A stretch of DNA of 64,000 nucleotides from Enterobacter genomosp. O (lineage in GTDB: Bacteria > Pseudomonadota > Gammaproteobacteria > Enterobacterales > Enterobacteriaceae). Made by a program: the position numbers and the translations under genes. Of the stretch, positions 17,703-28,012 are shown piece after piece. The notes under the pieces were generated by a model. It was not told where the DNA came from, did not search any database, and was given only the letters and a program-made list of their open reading frames with translations. Location of the stretch: the NCBI RefSeq assembly GCF_001022965.1, contig NZ_LECZ01000026.1:558001-622000 (forward strand), written 5' to 3'. The first letter of the stretch is position 1. Each line of letters opens with the position of its first letter.

Positions 17703-18716
17703 ATGCGTGTACTGGGTATTGAAACATCCTGCGATGAAACCGGCATCGCTATTTACGACGACGAAAAAGGCCTTCTGGCCAACCAGCTGTATAGTCAGGT
17801 GAAATTGCACGCTGACTACGGCGGCGTCGTGCCTGAACTGGCCTCTCGTGACCACGTGCGTAAAACGGTTCCCCTGATTCAGGCGGCGCTGAAAGAGGCC
17901 GGGTTGAGTTCAAACGATATCGACGCCGTGGCCTATACCGCGGGCCCGGGCCTGGTCGGCGCGCTGCTGGTTGGCGCGACGGTTGGCCGTTCGCTGGCCT
18001 TCGCGTGGGATGTTCCGGCCATTCCGGTTCACCATATGGAAGGGCACCTTCTGGCGCCGATGCTGGAAGATAATCCGCCTGAGTTTCCGTTTGTGGCGCT
18101 GCTGGTTTCGGGTGGGCATACGCAGCTGATCAGCGTGACCGGCATTGGCAAGTATGAGCTGCTGGGCGAGTCGATCGACGACGCCGCCGGTGAAGCGTTC
18201 GACAAAACCGCCAAGCTGCTGGGGCTGGATTACCCGGGCGGCCCGATGCTGTCCAAAATGGCGTCCCAGGGAACGGAAGGGCGCTTTGTCTTCCCGCGTC
18301 CGATGACCGACCGTCCGGGGCTGGATTTCAGCTTCTCTGGCCTCAAAACTTTCGCGGCCAATACTATCCGCAATAATGATAACGACGAGCAGACGCGTGC
18401 CGACATCGCCCGTGCGTTTGAAGATGCGGTAGTCGATACGCTGATGATCAAGTGCAAGCGCGCGCTGGATCAGACAGGCTTTAAGCGCCTGGTGATGGCC
18501 GGTGGCGTCAGCGCCAACCGCACGCTGCGCGCGAAGCTTGCTGAGATGATGCAAAAACGTCGCGGGGAAGTGTTCTATGCACGTCCGGAGTTCTGTACCG
18601 ATAACGGGGCAATGATCGCCTACGCCGGGATGGTGCGTCTGAACGCCGGTGCAACGTCCGACCTGAGCGTGTCCGTGCGTCCGCGCTGGCCGCTGGCGGA
18701 ACTGCCGGAGGCGTAA
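17703..18716 (+). CDS. tsaD: tRNA N6-threonylcarbamoyladenosine transferase TsaD
   Basis: A 337-residue protein, identical in length to E. coli TsaD (YgjD/Gcp). With TsaB and TsaE it transfers the threonylcarbamoyl group to A37 of ANN-decoding tRNAs. It shows the ASKHA-fold opening [20 protein letters not shown], the metal-binding H-x3-H motif HHMEGHL near residues 110-116, and LVSGGHTQL. It is transcribed divergently from rpsU, as in E. coli. Confidence 0.97.
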   Translation: MRVLGIETSCDETGIAIYDDEKGLLANQLYSQVKLHADYGGVVPELASRDHVRKTVPLIQAALKEAGLSSNDIDAVAYTAGPGLVGALLVGATVGRSLAFAWDVPAIPVHHMEGHLLAPMLEDNPPEFPFVALLVSGGHTQLISVTGIGKYELLGESIDDAAGEAFDKTAKLLGLDYPGGPMLSKMASQGTEGRFVFPRPMTDRPGLDFSFSGLKTFAANTIRNNDNDEQTRADIARAFEDAVVDTLMIKCKRALDQTGFKRLVMAGGVSANRTLRAKLAEMMQKRRGEVFYARPEFCTDNGAMIAYAGMVRLNAGATSDLSVSVRPRWPLAELPEA

Positions 18717-18752
18717 CCCTCACCCTAACCCTCTCCCACAGGGAGAGGGGAT
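18717..18752. repeat. GAGAGGG-type palindromic repeat after tsaD
   Basis: CCCTCACCCTAACCCTCTCC followed by CACAGGGAGAGGGGAT sits between the convergent tsaD and ureG genes. The CCTCTCCC/GGGAGAGG stem could act as a bidirectional transcript end, though it has no T run. Confidence 0.75.
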
Positions 18753-18759
18753 CATAGGA

Positions 18760-19377
18760 CTACACCCGCAGCATCCCTTTCTCTTCCAGAAACGCAATAA
18801 TCGTCGTCAGGCCGTCGCCCGCTTTCAGGTTGGTAAACGTCCACGGACGCTCGCCGCGCATGCGGTTGGTGTCGCGCTCCATCACCTCCAGCGAAGCACC
18901 CACGTACGGCGCGAGATCGGTTTTGTTGATCACCAGAAAATCGGATTTGGTGATCCCCGGCCCGCCCTTGCGCGGGATTTTTTCCCCTTCGGCTACGTCG
19001 ATCACGTAGATGGTGAGATCCGCCAGCTCCGGGCTGAAGGTTGCGCTCAGGTTATCGCCGCCGCTTTCAACGAAGATCAGATCCAGGTTGCCGAACTTCT
19101 CGCTGAGCGCTTCTACCGCCGCCAGGTTCATCGAAGCATCTTCGCGGATGGCGGTATGCGGGCAGCCGCCGGTCTCCACGCCGACGATGCGCTCCGGCTC
19201 CAGTGCGCCCGCTTCGGTAAGAATGCGCTGATCCTCTTTGGTGTAGATATCATTCGTCACCACCGCCAGGTGATACGTGTCGCGCATTGCTTTGCAGAGC
19301 GCTTCCAGCAGCGCGGTTTTACCCGACCCCACCGGGCCACCCACGCCCACGCGCAGGGGATGTTTGTAATCAGCCAT
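18760..19377 (-). CDS. ureG: Urease accessory GTPase UreG
   Basis: A 205-residue SIMIBI-class GTPase that hydrolyses GTP during nickel insertion into urease. It has the P-loop [17 protein letters not shown] (residues about 11-27), the CPH nickel motif ([15 protein letters not shown]) and the guanine-specificity NKTD motif ([13 protein letters not shown]). It lacks the His-rich N-terminal extension found in some homologues. It is the last gene of the operon, nine bases after ureF. Confidence 0.97.
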   Translation of the reverse strand: MADYKHPLRVGVGGPVGSGKTALLEALCKAMRDTYHLAVVTNDIYTKEDQRILTEAGALEPERIVGVETGGCPHTAIREDASMNLAAVEALSEKFGNLDLIFVESGGDNLSATFSPELADLTIYVIDVAEGEKIPRKGGPGITKSDFLVINKTDLAPYVGASLEVMERDTNRMRGERPWTFTNLKAGDGLTTIIAFLEEKGMLRV

Positions 19378-19386
19378 GTTGCTTCC

Positions 19387-20061
19387 TCAGGAACGGAATA
19401 GTCGTGAATATTGTGTTTCGTGCCGCGCAGAGGCGATGGCGGACAGCGGCGTCGCCGCGCCTATCTCGTCGTCACTGCATAAAAACGCCTGTTCAAACCG
19501 GGCAGCAAAATGGTCGCTCAGTTCGATAATCAATTGCTGCGCCGCCTGCTGCCCAAACGGCACCAGCTTGACGCCCGCCATCACCGCGCTCTCCATCCAG
19601 CTGTAGCCGAGGCTCAGGGCCAGCTCGCGCACGCTAATGCCCCAGCGCGCGCCGAGCCACGCCATGCCGCAGAGCTGGCTTTGCAGACACAGCGCCAGCC
19701 ACGCGGGCGGACAGTCAGGCTCCCAGCTTTTGATGAGGCGCGTAAAGGCCGCCCCACGGTTGCGCTCTTCTTCGCGCAGCTCGCGCGTTTCCCGGCAGGC
19801 GAGCAGCCAGGACGTCCAGCGCGTGGCCGCCGACAGATCGTCCTGCTCGCAGGCCTGGCAGAGACGGTGAAACAGCGGCAGATCGACGCAGAAAAAGCTC
19901 TGCTCCATCTGCTGGATTTGCCAGTGCTTAAAGGCCCCCGCGTCGGTAACCCAGCCTGCTTCAACGGCCCACTCCAGTCCCTGCGACCAGGTAAACGACC
20001 CGACCGGCAGGCTGCTGCTGGAGAGCTGCATCAGGCGCAGCCGCTGGCGGGAATCATCCAT
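19387..20061 (-). CDS. ureF: Urease accessory protein UreF
   Basis: A 224-residue all-helical accessory protein that joins UreD and UreG in the urease activation complex and gates GTPase activity. Family stretches are [31 protein letters not shown] at the N-terminus and the C-terminal [28 protein letters not shown]. Its first base coincides with the last base of ureJ, implying coupled translation. Confidence 0.96.
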   Translation of the reverse strand: MDDSRQRLRLMQLSSSSLPVGSFTWSQGLEWAVEAGWVTDAGAFKHWQIQQMEQSFFCVDLPLFHRLCQACEQDDLSAATRWTSWLLACRETRELREEERNRGAAFTRLIKSWEPDCPPAWLALCLQSQLCGMAWLGARWGISVRELALSLGYSWMESAVMAGVKLVPFGQQAAQQLIIELSDHFAARFEQAFLCSDDEIGAATPLSAIASARHETQYSRLFRS

Positions 20062-20600
20062 TAGCTCATCAGCGCCAGCAGGGCGGAGACGATCAGCCCG
20101 CCGCCGAAGGTTTTACGCAGGCCGTCGTGACGGCGCAGCAGCAAGCCTGCGGCGAAACTGGCGCACAGCACGGTGGCGCTGGCGAACATAAACCCGCTGG
20201 TGAAGAGCCAGAAGCTGTGGCCGGACATCTCCACGCCGTGCGCCCAGCCGTGAAACATCGCCAGAGCCGGTACCGCCAGCAGCAGGCGGTTTTCGGTTTT
20301 AAACATCATCACGCCGGATACCGCCAGTGAGGCGATGATCAGCATCTCCATGCCGCTGAAGCCGCCGAGCAGGCTGCCCGCAATGGCACCGACAAGCATC
20401 ATCCCGAGAGTGGCAAATGGCAGCAGGAGCTTGCGTCCGCTCAGCGCAGAGAGCACGCCCGCGCCGGTCAGCATCAGCAGGTGATCGAGCCCGGTCAGCG
20501 GATGGAGAAAACCGGCCTGAAAGCTGTCGGTGCCGTGGCCGGGGTGGGCGAGCGCCGGAACGGAAAAGGCCAGAAGCAGCAGAGGTAAATACTTACGCAT
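20061..20600 (-). CDS. ureJ: HupE/UreJ family nickel permease
   Basis: A 179-residue membrane protein with a signal-like N-terminus and about six membrane helices. It carries the HupE/UreJ signature HPxxGxDHL as [12 protein letters not shown] (residues about 33-44) and the N-terminal HPGHG, plus [10 protein letters not shown] near residue 115. The family mediates nickel (or cobalt) uptake. Its place between ureE and ureF in the operon points to nickel supply for urease. Substrate is inferred from context. Confidence 0.9.
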   Translation of the reverse strand: MRKYLPLLLLAFSVPALAHPGHGTDSFQAGFLHPLTGLDHLLMLTGAGVLSALSGRKLLLPFATLGMMLVGAIAGSLLGGFSGMEMLIIASLAVSGVMMFKTENRLLLAVPALAMFHGWAHGVEMSGHSFWLFTSGFMFASATVLCASFAAGLLLRRHDGLRKTFGGGLIVSALLALMS

Positions 20601-20609
20601 GATGAATCC

Positions 20610-21068
20610 TTAATGTGAATGGGCGTGAGAGTGGCTGTGGGCATCGCTGGTATAAGCACCCGCTTCCGGTTCAAACGGCAGGCTGGCAAAGGCCACCTCC
20701 AGACCAAACTGGCGCAGCATGTCGTCGAGCACGTGATCGTGGTGATAGCGCAGCTCGCCGGGCATGATCTGCAGCGGCACGTGGCGGTTGCCCAGGTGGT
20801 AGCAGGCGCGGGCGAGCAGGAACGGATCGGCGCAGCGCACCACGGAGACGGACTCCGGCGCGGCGATCACCTCGATCACCTCGCTGCCGTCGTCGGTGGT
20901 CAGCAGGTCGCCCCCGCGCAGCAGCAGGCCGCGCGGCAGCATCAGCCCGGCTTCGCGACCGTCGTTCAGCGCCACGCGGGCGCGGCTTTTTACCCGCACG
21001 TCAATCGGCAGCGTGACGCTGGCGGTAATCGGGTGCGCATGGTCCAGGCGTTGGGTTAAATAGATCAT
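20610..21068 (-). CDS. ureE: Urease nickel metallochaperone UreE
   Basis: A 152-residue metallochaperone that delivers nickel to apo-urease. The core metal site is in CYHLGNRHVPLQI (residues about 88-100), followed by RYHHDHVLDDMLRQFG. The C-terminus is a short His tail (DAHSHSHAHSH), weaker than the very His-rich tail of Klebsiella UreE. Nine bases separate it from ureC and nine from ureJ. Confidence 0.96.
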   Translation of the reverse strand: MIYLTQRLDHAHPITASVTLPIDVRVKSRARVALNDGREAGLMLPRGLLLRGGDLLTTDDGSEVIEVIAAPESVSVVRCADPFLLARACYHLGNRHVPLQIMPGELRYHHDHVLDDMLRQFGLEVAFASLPFEPEAGAYTSDAHSHSHAHSH

Positions 21069-21077
21069 TATTACTCC

Positions 21078-22781
21078 TCAAAACAGGAAATAGCGTTGCG
21101 CCATCGGCAGAACGTCAGCCGGTTCGCTGGTAATCAGTTCGCCGTCGACGCGCACCTCGTAGGTTTGCGAATCGACGGTGATATTCGGCTGCAGGCCGTT
21201 GTGGATCATGTCCGCCTTTTTCACCGTCCGGCAGCCTTTCACCACCGCGGTGGCGCTTTGCAGGTTGAGTCGTTGCGGGATGCCGTTGGCACTGGCGGCC
21301 TGCGAGACAAACGTCAGCCGGGTGGCGTGGCGCGCGGCGCCCAGCGATCCAAACATCGGGCGGTAATGCACCGGCTGCGGCGTGGGGATCGAGGCGTTGA
21401 TATCGCCCATCGGCGCGCAGGCGATCATCCCGCCCTTGACGATGGTGGCGGGCTTCACGCCGAAGAACGCCGGGGACCAAACCACGAGATCCGCCAGTTT
21501 GCCCGCCTCGATGGAGCCCACTTCATGGGCGATGCCGTGGGTGAGCGCCGGGTTAATGGTGTATTTGGCGACGTAGCGCTTTACGCGGAAGTTGTCGTTT
21601 TCGCCGGTCTCTTCCGGCAGGGCGCCGCGCTGGACCTTCATGCGGTGCGCCACCTGCCAGGTGCGGATAATCACTTCCCCGACGCGGCCCATGGCCTGAG
21701 AGTCTGACGAGGTGAGCGAAAACGCGCCGATGTCGTGCAGCACGTCTTCAGCGGCGATGGTCTCACGGCGAATGCGCGACTCGGCAAACGCCACGTCCTC
21801 GGCGATATCCGGATCGAGGTGATGGCAGACCATCAGCATGTCGAGATGCTCGTCGATGGTATTGACCGTGTAGGGCAGCGTCGGGTTGGTGGAGGAGGGC
21901 AGAATATTCGGGTGCGCGCAGGCGGTAATGATATCCGGCGCATGGCCGCCGCCTGCCCCCTCGGTGTGGAAGGTGTGAATAGTGCGCCCGCCAATGGCGG
22001 CCAGCGTGTCTTCCACAAATCCGGACTCGTTCAGCGTGTCGCTGTGCAACGCCACCTGAATATCCATCTCGTCAGCGACCTCCAGCGAGCAGTTGATGGC
22101 CGCAGGCGTCGCGCCCCAGTCTTCGTGAATTTTCAGCCCGATGGCGCCGGCGGCAATCTGCTCGCGCAGGGCGTTCGGGTTGGAGCCGTTACCTTTGCCG
22201 AGCAGGCCGATATTCACCGGCAGCGTATCGGCAGCCTGCAGCATGCGGGCGATATACCACGGTCCTGGCGTGCAGGTGGTGGCGTTGGTGCCCGCCGCCG
22301 GTCCGGTGCCGCCACCGATCATGGTGGTGACGCCGGAAACCAGCGCCTCTTCCGCCTGCTGTGGGCAGATCCAGTGGATGTGGGTGTCGATCCCGCCAGC
22401 GGTGACGATCTTCCCCTCGGCGGCAATCACTTCCGTTGCCGCTCCAATCGGGATCGTCACGCCAGGCTGAATGTCCGGATTGCCGGCTTTGCCGACGGCA
22501 AAGATCCGCCCGTTCTTGACGCCGATATCGGCCTTCACGATCCCCCAGTGATCGACGATCAGCGCGTTGGTCAGCACCAGATCCACGCAGTCGTCTGCGG
22601 TCATCTGTCCCTGACCCATGCCGTCGCGGATCACCTTCCCGCCGCCGAACTTGACCTCTTCGCCGTAGGTTGTGAGATCGTCTTCCACTTCTATCCAAAG
22701 CTCGCTGTCGGCCAGCCGCACCTTATCGCCGGTGGTAGGGCCGAACATATCGGCGTAAGCCCGGCGCGAAATTTCAGCCAT
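21078..22781 (-). CDS. ureC: Urease alpha subunit
   Basis: A 567-residue catalytic subunit that hydrolyses urea to ammonia and carbamate. The dinuclear nickel site residues are visible: HIHWICPQQ (two His near residue 135), the carbamylated lysine in [12 protein letters not shown] near residue 217, [20 protein letters not shown], and the catalytic flap [22 protein letters not shown] near residue 320. All key residues are present, so an active enzyme is expected. It overlaps the ureB end by eight bases. Confidence 0.98.
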   Translation of the reverse strand: MAEISRRAYADMFGPTTGDKVRLADSELWIEVEDDLTTYGEEVKFGGGKVIRDGMGQGQMTADDCVDLVLTNALIVDHWGIVKADIGVKNGRIFAVGKAGNPDIQPGVTIPIGAATEVIAAEGKIVTAGGIDTHIHWICPQQAEEALVSGVTTMIGGGTGPAAGTNATTCTPGPWYIARMLQAADTLPVNIGLLGKGNGSNPNALREQIAAGAIGLKIHEDWGATPAAINCSLEVADEMDIQVALHSDTLNESGFVEDTLAAIGGRTIHTFHTEGAGGGHAPDIITACAHPNILPSSTNPTLPYTVNTIDEHLDMLMVCHHLDPDIAEDVAFAESRIRRETIAAEDVLHDIGAFSLTSSDSQAMGRVGEVIIRTWQVAHRMKVQRGALPEETGENDNFRVKRYVAKYTINPALTHGIAHEVGSIEAGKLADLVVWSPAFFGVKPATIVKGGMIACAPMGDINASIPTPQPVHYRPMFGSLGAARHATRLTFVSQAASANGIPQRLNLQSATAVVKGCRTVKKADMIHNGLQPNITVDSQTYEVRVDGELITSEPADVLPMAQRYFLF

Positions 22782-23091
22782 GTTTCACCTCTCCCATCAC
22801 CTCGCCGCGAAAACCGACTATGCGCTGTGCGCCCGTAACCTCAACCAGCGTCACTTCGCGCTTCTGGCCGGGTTCAAAACGCACGGCGGTACCCGCCGGA
22901 ATATGCAGCCGGTAGCCTTTGGTGGCTTCCCGGTCAAACTTCAGCGCCGGGTTGACCTCATAAAAGTGGTAGTGCGATCCGACCTGGATCGGCCGGTCAC
23001 CGTGGTTTTCGACGATGACGCGCCGGGTTTCACGCCCGACGTTGAGGGCAATATTGCCGGGCTGGATCTGGTATTCGCCTGGGATCATCAC
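22774..23091 (-). CDS. ureB: Urease beta subunit
   Basis: A 105-residue structural subunit ([39 protein letters not shown]), the usual length for a separate enterobacterial UreB. Three UreABC units form the (abg)3 enzyme. Seven bases follow ureA, and the end overlaps ureC. Confidence 0.97.
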   Translation of the reverse strand: MMIPGEYQIQPGNIALNVGRETRRVIVENHGDRPIQVGSHYHFYEVNPALKFDREATKGYRLHIPAGTAVRFEPGQKREVTLVEVTGAQRIVGFRGEVMGEVKHG

Positions 23092-23098
23092 GCGCTCC

Positions 23099-23401
23099 TT
23101 AGACGATCGGGTTATGGACGGTGACGAGCTTGGATCCGTCCGGGAAGGTCGCTTCGACCTGAATATCCGGGATCATCTCCGGCACGCCCTCCATTACCTG
23201 GTCGCGCGTCAGAACGTGGCGGCCCGCTTCCATCAGCGAGGCGACGGTTTCGCCATCGCGGGCGCCTTCCATAATGAAGGCACTGATCAGCGCGACCGAT
23301 TCCGGATAATTGAGCTTTACCCCGCGCGCAAGGCGGCGTTCGGCAACCAGCGCGGCGGTGAACAGCAACAGCTTGTCTTTTTCTCTGGGGGTCAGTTCCA
23401 T
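23099..23401 (-). CDS. ureA: Urease gamma subunit
   Basis: A 100-residue subunit beginning [20 protein letters not shown] with the conserved [18 protein letters not shown] and [27 protein letters not shown], which contributes to the assembled trimer. It is separated by ten bases from ureD. Confidence 0.97.
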   Translation of the reverse strand: MELTPREKDKLLLFTAALVAERRLARGVKLNYPESVALISAFIMEGARDGETVASLMEAGRHVLTRDQVMEGVPEMIPDIQVEATFPDGSKLVTVHNPIV

Positions 23402-23411
23402 AACGTTTCTC

Positions 23412-24239
23412 TTATGTCTGCCAGATACGCGGCGAACAGGCGGTTTTGGTGGTGAGAAGCGGGCGAAGCGACTGCCAGACGTCGCGCATCACCCGCTGGC
23501 AAATCAGGTTATCGTGGGAGAGAAAACGCACCGACAGCAAATCGTCAGTGAGCGTTGCGCCGGCAAAAGTACCCAGCGGGGCGAGCCGCTCGCGCACCGT
23601 GTCGAGGTGCGTTTCACCGGCCGGGTAGAACAGCAGCGTGCCGAGCCACGGATGCCCGGCAACGGGCGTGAGATCGCCGTTGCTGAGATGCTGACGCTCA
23701 ATCAGGCGCGGCGCGTCGTCGACCCAGACCTCAAGGCGGCTCTCCAGCGTGCCGTGGCTGAAGGTTTCATTAATCACCGGGCGTCCCAGGCAGTACAGCT
23801 CCCACGCCAGCAGCGTGCTGGTGGACTTAAGGTGAAAGACGGAGCGCAGCGCGGCATTCGCGCCGGGAAAGACAATGGTGTCCTGCGGCAGCCACTCGAG
23901 CGTGGATCCATCATCGAGATAAAAGTGCTGATTGAGGCAGGCCTGCGGGCCGCTGCTGCGATAGAACTTACTGGCGCCGGGCATGGTGATAAGCACATGG
24001 CTGTTGGCATCCAGCCGGACAGAAATATCCAGCGTATCGCCGCCCACAACGCCACCGGGTGGGTGCAGCAGATAGAGGTGGCAGGTTTCGCCTTCAGGAT
24101 AAAACGGCCGCTGAACGGTAAGCGGCCCGAGGTGATGAGCGGAGTGCAGGAGGGTTTTCTCAGGGGTGTGACAAAACTGCAGGGCAAGCGACGCCTGCCA
24201 GCCTTTATACGTATTATCAGTGACCTGAGCTGCTAACAT
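23412..24239 (-). CDS. ureD: Urease accessory protein UreD
   Basis: A 275-residue UreD/UreH protein, which binds apo-urease and passes nickel from UreG. It contains [14 protein letters not shown] near residue 60 and [13 protein letters not shown] near residue 87. It is first in ureDABCEJFG, the Klebsiella-type order with ureJ added. I saw no ureR-type activator next to it, so urea induction of the Proteus type is not indicated; control by nitrogen status (NtrC/Nac) is an inference from relatives. Confidence 0.95.
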   Translation of the reverse strand: MLAAQVTDNTYKGWQASLALQFCHTPEKTLLHSAHHLGPLTVQRPFYPEGETCHLYLLHPPGGVVGGDTLDISVRLDANSHVLITMPGASKFYRSSGPQACLNQHFYLDDGSTLEWLPQDTIVFPGANAALRSVFHLKSTSTLLAWELYCLGRPVINETFSHGTLESRLEVWVDDAPRLIERQHLSNGDLTPVAGHPWLGTLLFYPAGETHLDTVRERLAPLGTFAGATLTDDLLSVRFLSHDNLICQRVMRDVWQSLRPLLTTKTACSPRIWQT

Positions 24240-24342
24240 GCTGCATCCATCTGCTCATCATCGGGGTCGTTTCAGTATGCCCTGGCAGAATTGAAGGCTG
24301 TCATATGAGTCGCTTATGGATAAAAACGGCTCATGTGATTTT

Positions 24343-24422
24343 CGCCCAGCGGCGCTACGCTTGCACGGGCCTACAAGATAATGCGCAGTGTAGGCCGGGT
24401 AAGCGCGGCGCCATCCGGCAGG
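24343..24422. repeat. REP/BIME-like element between ureD and the MFS gene
   Basis: GGCGCTACGCTTGCACGGGC, a TACAAG core and TGTAGGCCGGGTAAGCGCGG, then CGCCATCCGGCAGG form the head-to-head arrangement of REP units seen in enterobacteria. The sequence could protect 3' mRNA ends of the MFS transcript. Confidence 0.8.
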
Positions 24423-24427
24423 AAAGC

Positions 24428-25894
24428 CTAGCGGTAATCCTCCGCATCCACGTCATACCCGGACGGCTCCCAGCGGATCGCCAGCAGGGAGGCCAGGCCG
24501 ATAAACGGCGCCAGGGCAATCACCCAGAACACGGCGGTGTCGAGGGAGGCGACCAGCAGCGGGAACAGGAACAGCGACAGCGTGGAACTGCTGCGCATTA
24601 GCGTCTGGTTGAGACCCACGCCGACGCCGCGCAGTGAGGTCGGGTAGCTCAGCGAGGCAAACGTCATGGTATGTGCACCCGGACCAAATCCCTGACCGAA
24701 CAGGAACAGTGCCAGCATGCCGACGGCAACCACACCTTCCGCTGCGCCTTCTGGCCGCCCTACCAGCGCCAGCCCGAGTAGCGCGACCAGCTGGCAGGCG
24801 TAGCCCGCAAGCGACATCCGCCAGGCACCGAAGCGCGGCACGTAGCGTACCGCCAGCAGCCCGCCGACAAAGGCAAACAGCAGGTTAAGCACCAGAGAAA
24901 TCAGAATGGTGGTGAGCATCGACTGGACAAAGAAGCTGGAGATGATCACCGGCAGGCCAAACGCCACGGCGTTATAGGCAAACGACGAAACGACAGACAG
25001 CAGCGTGGCGAGCGTCGTACGGCGTAAATAGATGCCGCGAAACAAATTCAGGTAGTTGGACCATTTCGCTTTATTGACGACTGGGGCGGGCTGGCTGAGC
25101 GCGTCCTGCGGCACGTGGGCATTGATGTTATAGGACTGGCGCAGGATCGAGGCTGCCTCTTTCAGGTTGCCCTGATTCGCCGCCCAGACCGGCGATTCGC
25201 TCATGTAGCGGCTGCGGATGGCGATAATCACCAGCGCCGGTACCGCGCCAAAGCCCAGAATCAAACGCCACAGCCAGTCGCTGTGGCTTCCCGGCAGCAC
25301 GGCGTAGAAGAAGAGCACCAGCAGGTACGAGATGCTGATGGCGGCATACCAGGTGGGGCACCACATCGCGACGCTGGAGGCCTTATTCCCCGGGCCTTTG
25401 AGTTTGGCAAACTCGCTTAAAAACGCCATCGCCACGGGAAGGTCGATCCCCACGCCGAGCCCCATCACAAAGCGGGCGCCCGCCAGCACGTATTCGTTAG
25501 GTGCCAGCGCACAGGCGATGGCGGCCACCACGAAGAAGAGCATGTCGGCCATAAAGACCCGGTAGCGGCCAATCTTGTCCGTGAGGTATCCGCCGAGCAG
25601 CGCCCCGACAATGGCCCCGAAGGTAATGGCCGAGGCCACCATGCCGGTGCCTGCCGGCGTAAGGTTAAATTCTCGGGTGATGTCTTTTATGCCGAAGGCC
25701 AGCGCGCCGAGGTCGTAGGCATCGAGAAAAATTCCGCCCAGCGCGATACCGATGACGATGCGCGCATTCGCCCGTCCCTGAGAACCGTCATTGACCAGCC
25801 GCGAGACGTCAGCGGCGCTGCGCACCCACTGGATGTCGCCGTTCGCTGAATGTTGTGGTGTTGAAAGGGGAGTGGTGTCTGTAATGTCTGCCAT
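24428..25894 (-). CDS. MFS transporter, sugar/organic-acid porter type
   Basis: A 488-residue major facilitator protein with about twelve membrane helices. It has the family loop motif GGYLTDKIGRYRVFMAD (residues about 98-114), a PESPVW-like SESPVWAANQGN after helix 6, and a sugar-porter-like RFVMGLGVGIDLPVA. I chose the ATG at 25894; a GTG 14 codons upstream is possible. Relatives by general look are YaaU/YdjK-type porters of unknown or shikimate-like substrates. Its substrate cannot be told. In E. coli this slot beside plsY is taken by tartrate genes. Confidence 0.75.
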   Translation of the reverse strand: MADITDTTPLSTPQHSANGDIQWVRSAADVSRLVNDGSQGRANARIVIGIALGGIFLDAYDLGALAFGIKDITREFNLTPAGTGMVASAITFGAIVGALLGGYLTDKIGRYRVFMADMLFFVVAAIACALAPNEYVLAGARFVMGLGVGIDLPVAMAFLSEFAKLKGPGNKASSVAMWCPTWYAAISISYLLVLFFYAVLPGSHSDWLWRLILGFGAVPALVIIAIRSRYMSESPVWAANQGNLKEAASILRQSYNINAHVPQDALSQPAPVVNKAKWSNYLNLFRGIYLRRTTLATLLSVVSSFAYNAVAFGLPVIISSFFVQSMLTTILISLVLNLLFAFVGGLLAVRYVPRFGAWRMSLAGYACQLVALLGLALVGRPEGAAEGVVAVGMLALFLFGQGFGPGAHTMTFASLSYPTSLRGVGVGLNQTLMRSSSTLSLFLFPLLVASLDTAVFWVIALAPFIGLASLLAIRWEPSGYDVDAEDYR

Positions 25895-25978
25895 TTTCTT
25901 CTGATGTGGTTGTGTTGTGTCTCTAACAGTTACCACAGGCAGAAGGTGGCCAAAATCACATTTGGCTATAAGGCATAA

Positions 25979-26599
25979 CTAACCCTTCGGAGCGTCTTTT
26001 TTCTTTCTCTTGAGCTTCGTCCAGATTTTGGTCTCCTGACGACGCCACAGGCGCTGAATATTATCGTGATGGCGCAGCAGGATAAGGCAGGAGAGCATCG
26101 ACACCGGGAAGGTAAACTGGGGTTTGAACCACCAGACGTAGAACGGGGCAATCAGCGCGCTGACAATGGCGCCCAGGGACGAATAGCCGCTCAGAAGAAT
26201 GGTCAGCAGCCAGGTGCCGGCCATGACGCCGGTTAAATCCCAGCCGATAGGCGCAATGGCGCCAAAAGCCGTAGCCACGCCTTTGCCGCCTTTAAAGCCG
26301 AAGAATACGGGCCAGATATGACCAACGCAGGCGGCAATGGCAATGAGCCCCAGCCAGAACGGCGTAACGCCCAGCGCATACGCGCCCCAGACGGGTAGCA
26401 TCCCTTTCAGAACATCAAAAATCAAAACCGCTACGGCTGCTCCCTTGCCGCCAATTCGTAGTACGTTGGTCGCTCCCGGGTTCCCGGAACCACTTTCACG
26501 CGGGTCAGGTAACCCGGCGATGCGGCAGACCAGAATGGCGCTGGAGATTGAGCCGCAAAGGTAGGCGAGGAGGATCATTCCAGGCGCGATTGCACTCAT
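25979..26599 (-). CDS. plsY: Acyl-phosphate glycerol-3-phosphate acyltransferase
   Basis: A 206-residue integral membrane enzyme that transfers an acyl group from acyl-phosphate to glycerol-3-phosphate, the first step of phospholipid synthesis. Conserved motifs are SGNPGATN (residues about 37-44), [18 protein letters not shown] and the basic tail KRKKKD. I chose the ATG at 26599 ([10 protein letters not shown]), as in E. coli; the open upstream 30 codons lie in the intergenic region. It diverges from folB. Confidence 0.97.
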   Translation of the reverse strand: MSAIAPGMILLAYLCGSISSAILVCRIAGLPDPRESGSGNPGATNVLRIGGKGAAVAVLIFDVLKGMLPVWGAYALGVTPFWLGLIAIAACVGHIWPVFFGFKGGKGVATAFGAIAPIGWDLTGVMAGTWLLTILLSGYSSLGAIVSALIAPFYVWWFKPQFTFPVSMLSCLILLRHHDNIQRLWRRQETKIWTKLKRKKKDAPKG

Positions 26600-26706
26600 A
26601 ACGCTGTTCCGTTTTGAAAATGTATCTGTATTCTCAGCATCTGTGGATAATACGCATAATTCGCCGGAAGTGGTATCCGGTTTAGCCAAAAAGCAGGCAG
26701 GTCGTG

Positions 26707-27075
26707 ATGGATATTGTATTTATAGAGCAACTTTCGGTAATCACCACTATTGGTGTTTACGACTGGGAACAGACCATCGAGCAGAAGCTGGTGTTCGATA
26801 TCGAAATGGGCTGGAATAACCGCAAATCGGCAAAAAGCGATGACGTGAACGATTGTCTGAGCTATGCCGACATCAGTGAAACGGTCATCGCCCACGTTGA
26901 AGGGCAACGCTTTGCGCTGGTCGAGCGGGTGGCGGAGGAAGTGGCTGAACTGCTGCTCACCAAATTCAATTCGCCGTGGGTGCGCATCAAGCTGAGCAAG
27001 CCGGGCGCGGTGGCGCGAGCCGCTAATGTCGGCGTCATCATCGAGCGTGGCACAAATCTGAAAGGACAGATTTAA
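26707..27075 (+). CDS. folB: Dihydroneopterin aldolase
   Basis: A 122-residue enzyme, the E. coli length, converting dihydroneopterin to hydroxymethyl-dihydropterin in folate synthesis. It starts [21 protein letters not shown] with the catalytic glutamate in the conserved YDWEQ, and has [14 protein letters not shown] near the C-terminus. A GTG one codon earlier is open; ATG at 26707 is preferred. Divergent from plsY, as in E. coli. Confidence 0.96.
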   Translation: MDIVFIEQLSVITTIGVYDWEQTIEQKLVFDIEMGWNNRKSAKSDDVNDCLSYADISETVIAHVEGQRFALVERVAEEVAELLLTKFNSPWVRIKLSKPGAVARAANVGVIIERGTNLKGQI

Positions 27076-27129
27076 CGTCATAATAGCTAAACCATTTTAG
27101 GTTATACCGGTCTTAAAGCTGTATCTTTC

Positions 27130-27158
27130 ACGGTAGCCGTTGGGGCGACCGTTTTTTT
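27130..27158 (+). terminator. folB terminator / uppP leader hairpin
   Basis: ACGGT-A-GCC at 27130-27138 pairs with GGC-G-ACCGT ending at 27152, with one A-G mismatch, followed by seven T. It lies 23 bases before the uppP start, so it either ends folB or regulates read-through into uppP. Confidence 0.7.
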
Positions 27159-27180
27159 ATATCTTTTTAGGGGTTTATAG

Positions 27181-28002
27181 ATGAGCGATATGCACTCGCT
27201 GCTGGTGGCGGCAATACTGGGTGTGGTCGAAGGATTGACGGAATTTTTACCCGTTTCCAGTACGGGCCATATGATTATCGTTGGCCATCTGCTGGGCTTT
27301 GAAGGCGATACCGCAAAGACGTTCGAAGTAGTCATTCAGCTGGGTTCGATTCTGGCGGTGGTGGTGATGTTCTGGCGTCGTCTGTTTGGTCTGATCGGCA
27401 TCCATTTTGGTCGTCTTCCTCAGCGCGAAGGTGAAGGCACCGGCCGTCTGACGCTCATCCATATCCTGCTCGGGATGGTCCCAGCGGTGGTGCTGGGCCT
27501 GGTTTTCCATGACGCCATCAAGTCTCTGTTTAACCCGATTAACGTGATGTACGCGCTGGTGGTGGGGGGCTTCCTGCTGATCGCCGCAGAAGTGCTGAAG
27601 CCAAAAACGCCGCGCGCGGAAGGCCTGGACGACATGACGTATCGTCAGGCGTTTATCATTGGCTGCTTCCAGTGTCTGGCGCTGTGGCCGGGCTTTTCGC
27701 GTTCAGGCGCAACGATTTCTGGCGGGATGCTGATGGGCGTGAGCCGTTATGCCGCGTCGGAGTTTTCGTTCCTGCTGGCGGTACCGATGATGATGGGTGC
27801 CACCGTACTCGACGTTTATAAGAGCTATCACTTCCTGACGGCTGGCGACATTCCGATGTTCGCCGTGGGATTCATCACCGCGTTTATCGTGGCGCTGATT
27901 GCCATCAAAACCTTCCTGCAGTTGATCAAGCGTATCTCGTTTATCCCATTCGCGATCTACCGCTTTATCGTGGCGGCTGCGGTGTACGTGGTCTTCTTCT
28001 GA
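27181..28002 (+). CDS. uppP: Undecaprenyl-diphosphate phosphatase
   Basis: A 273-residue membrane enzyme, exactly the E. coli BacA/UppP length. It dephosphorylates undecaprenyl diphosphate to recycle the lipid carrier for cell-wall synthesis and confers some bacitracin tolerance. The (E/Q)-rich catalytic motif is [18 protein letters not shown] (residues about 16-33) and the PGxSRSG motif is [14 protein letters not shown] near residue 175. Confidence 0.97.
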   Translation: MSDMHSLLVAAILGVVEGLTEFLPVSSTGHMIIVGHLLGFEGDTAKTFEVVIQLGSILAVVVMFWRRLFGLIGIHFGRLPQREGEGTGRLTLIHILLGMVPAVVLGLVFHDAIKSLFNPINVMYALVVGGFLLIAAEVLKPKTPRAEGLDDMTYRQAFIIGCFQCLALWPGFSRSGATISGGMLMGVSRYAASEFSFLLAVPMMMGATVLDVYKSYHFLTAGDIPMFAVGFITAFIVALIAIKTFLQLIKRISFIPFAIYRFIVAAAVYVVFF

Positions 28003-28012
28003 CCGATAGCCC

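Noticed and set aside
21735-22838. 367-codon open frame opposite ureC
   Set aside because: Antisense to ureC and ureB, which have all catalytic residues; the protein has no domain and is a by-product of high GC.
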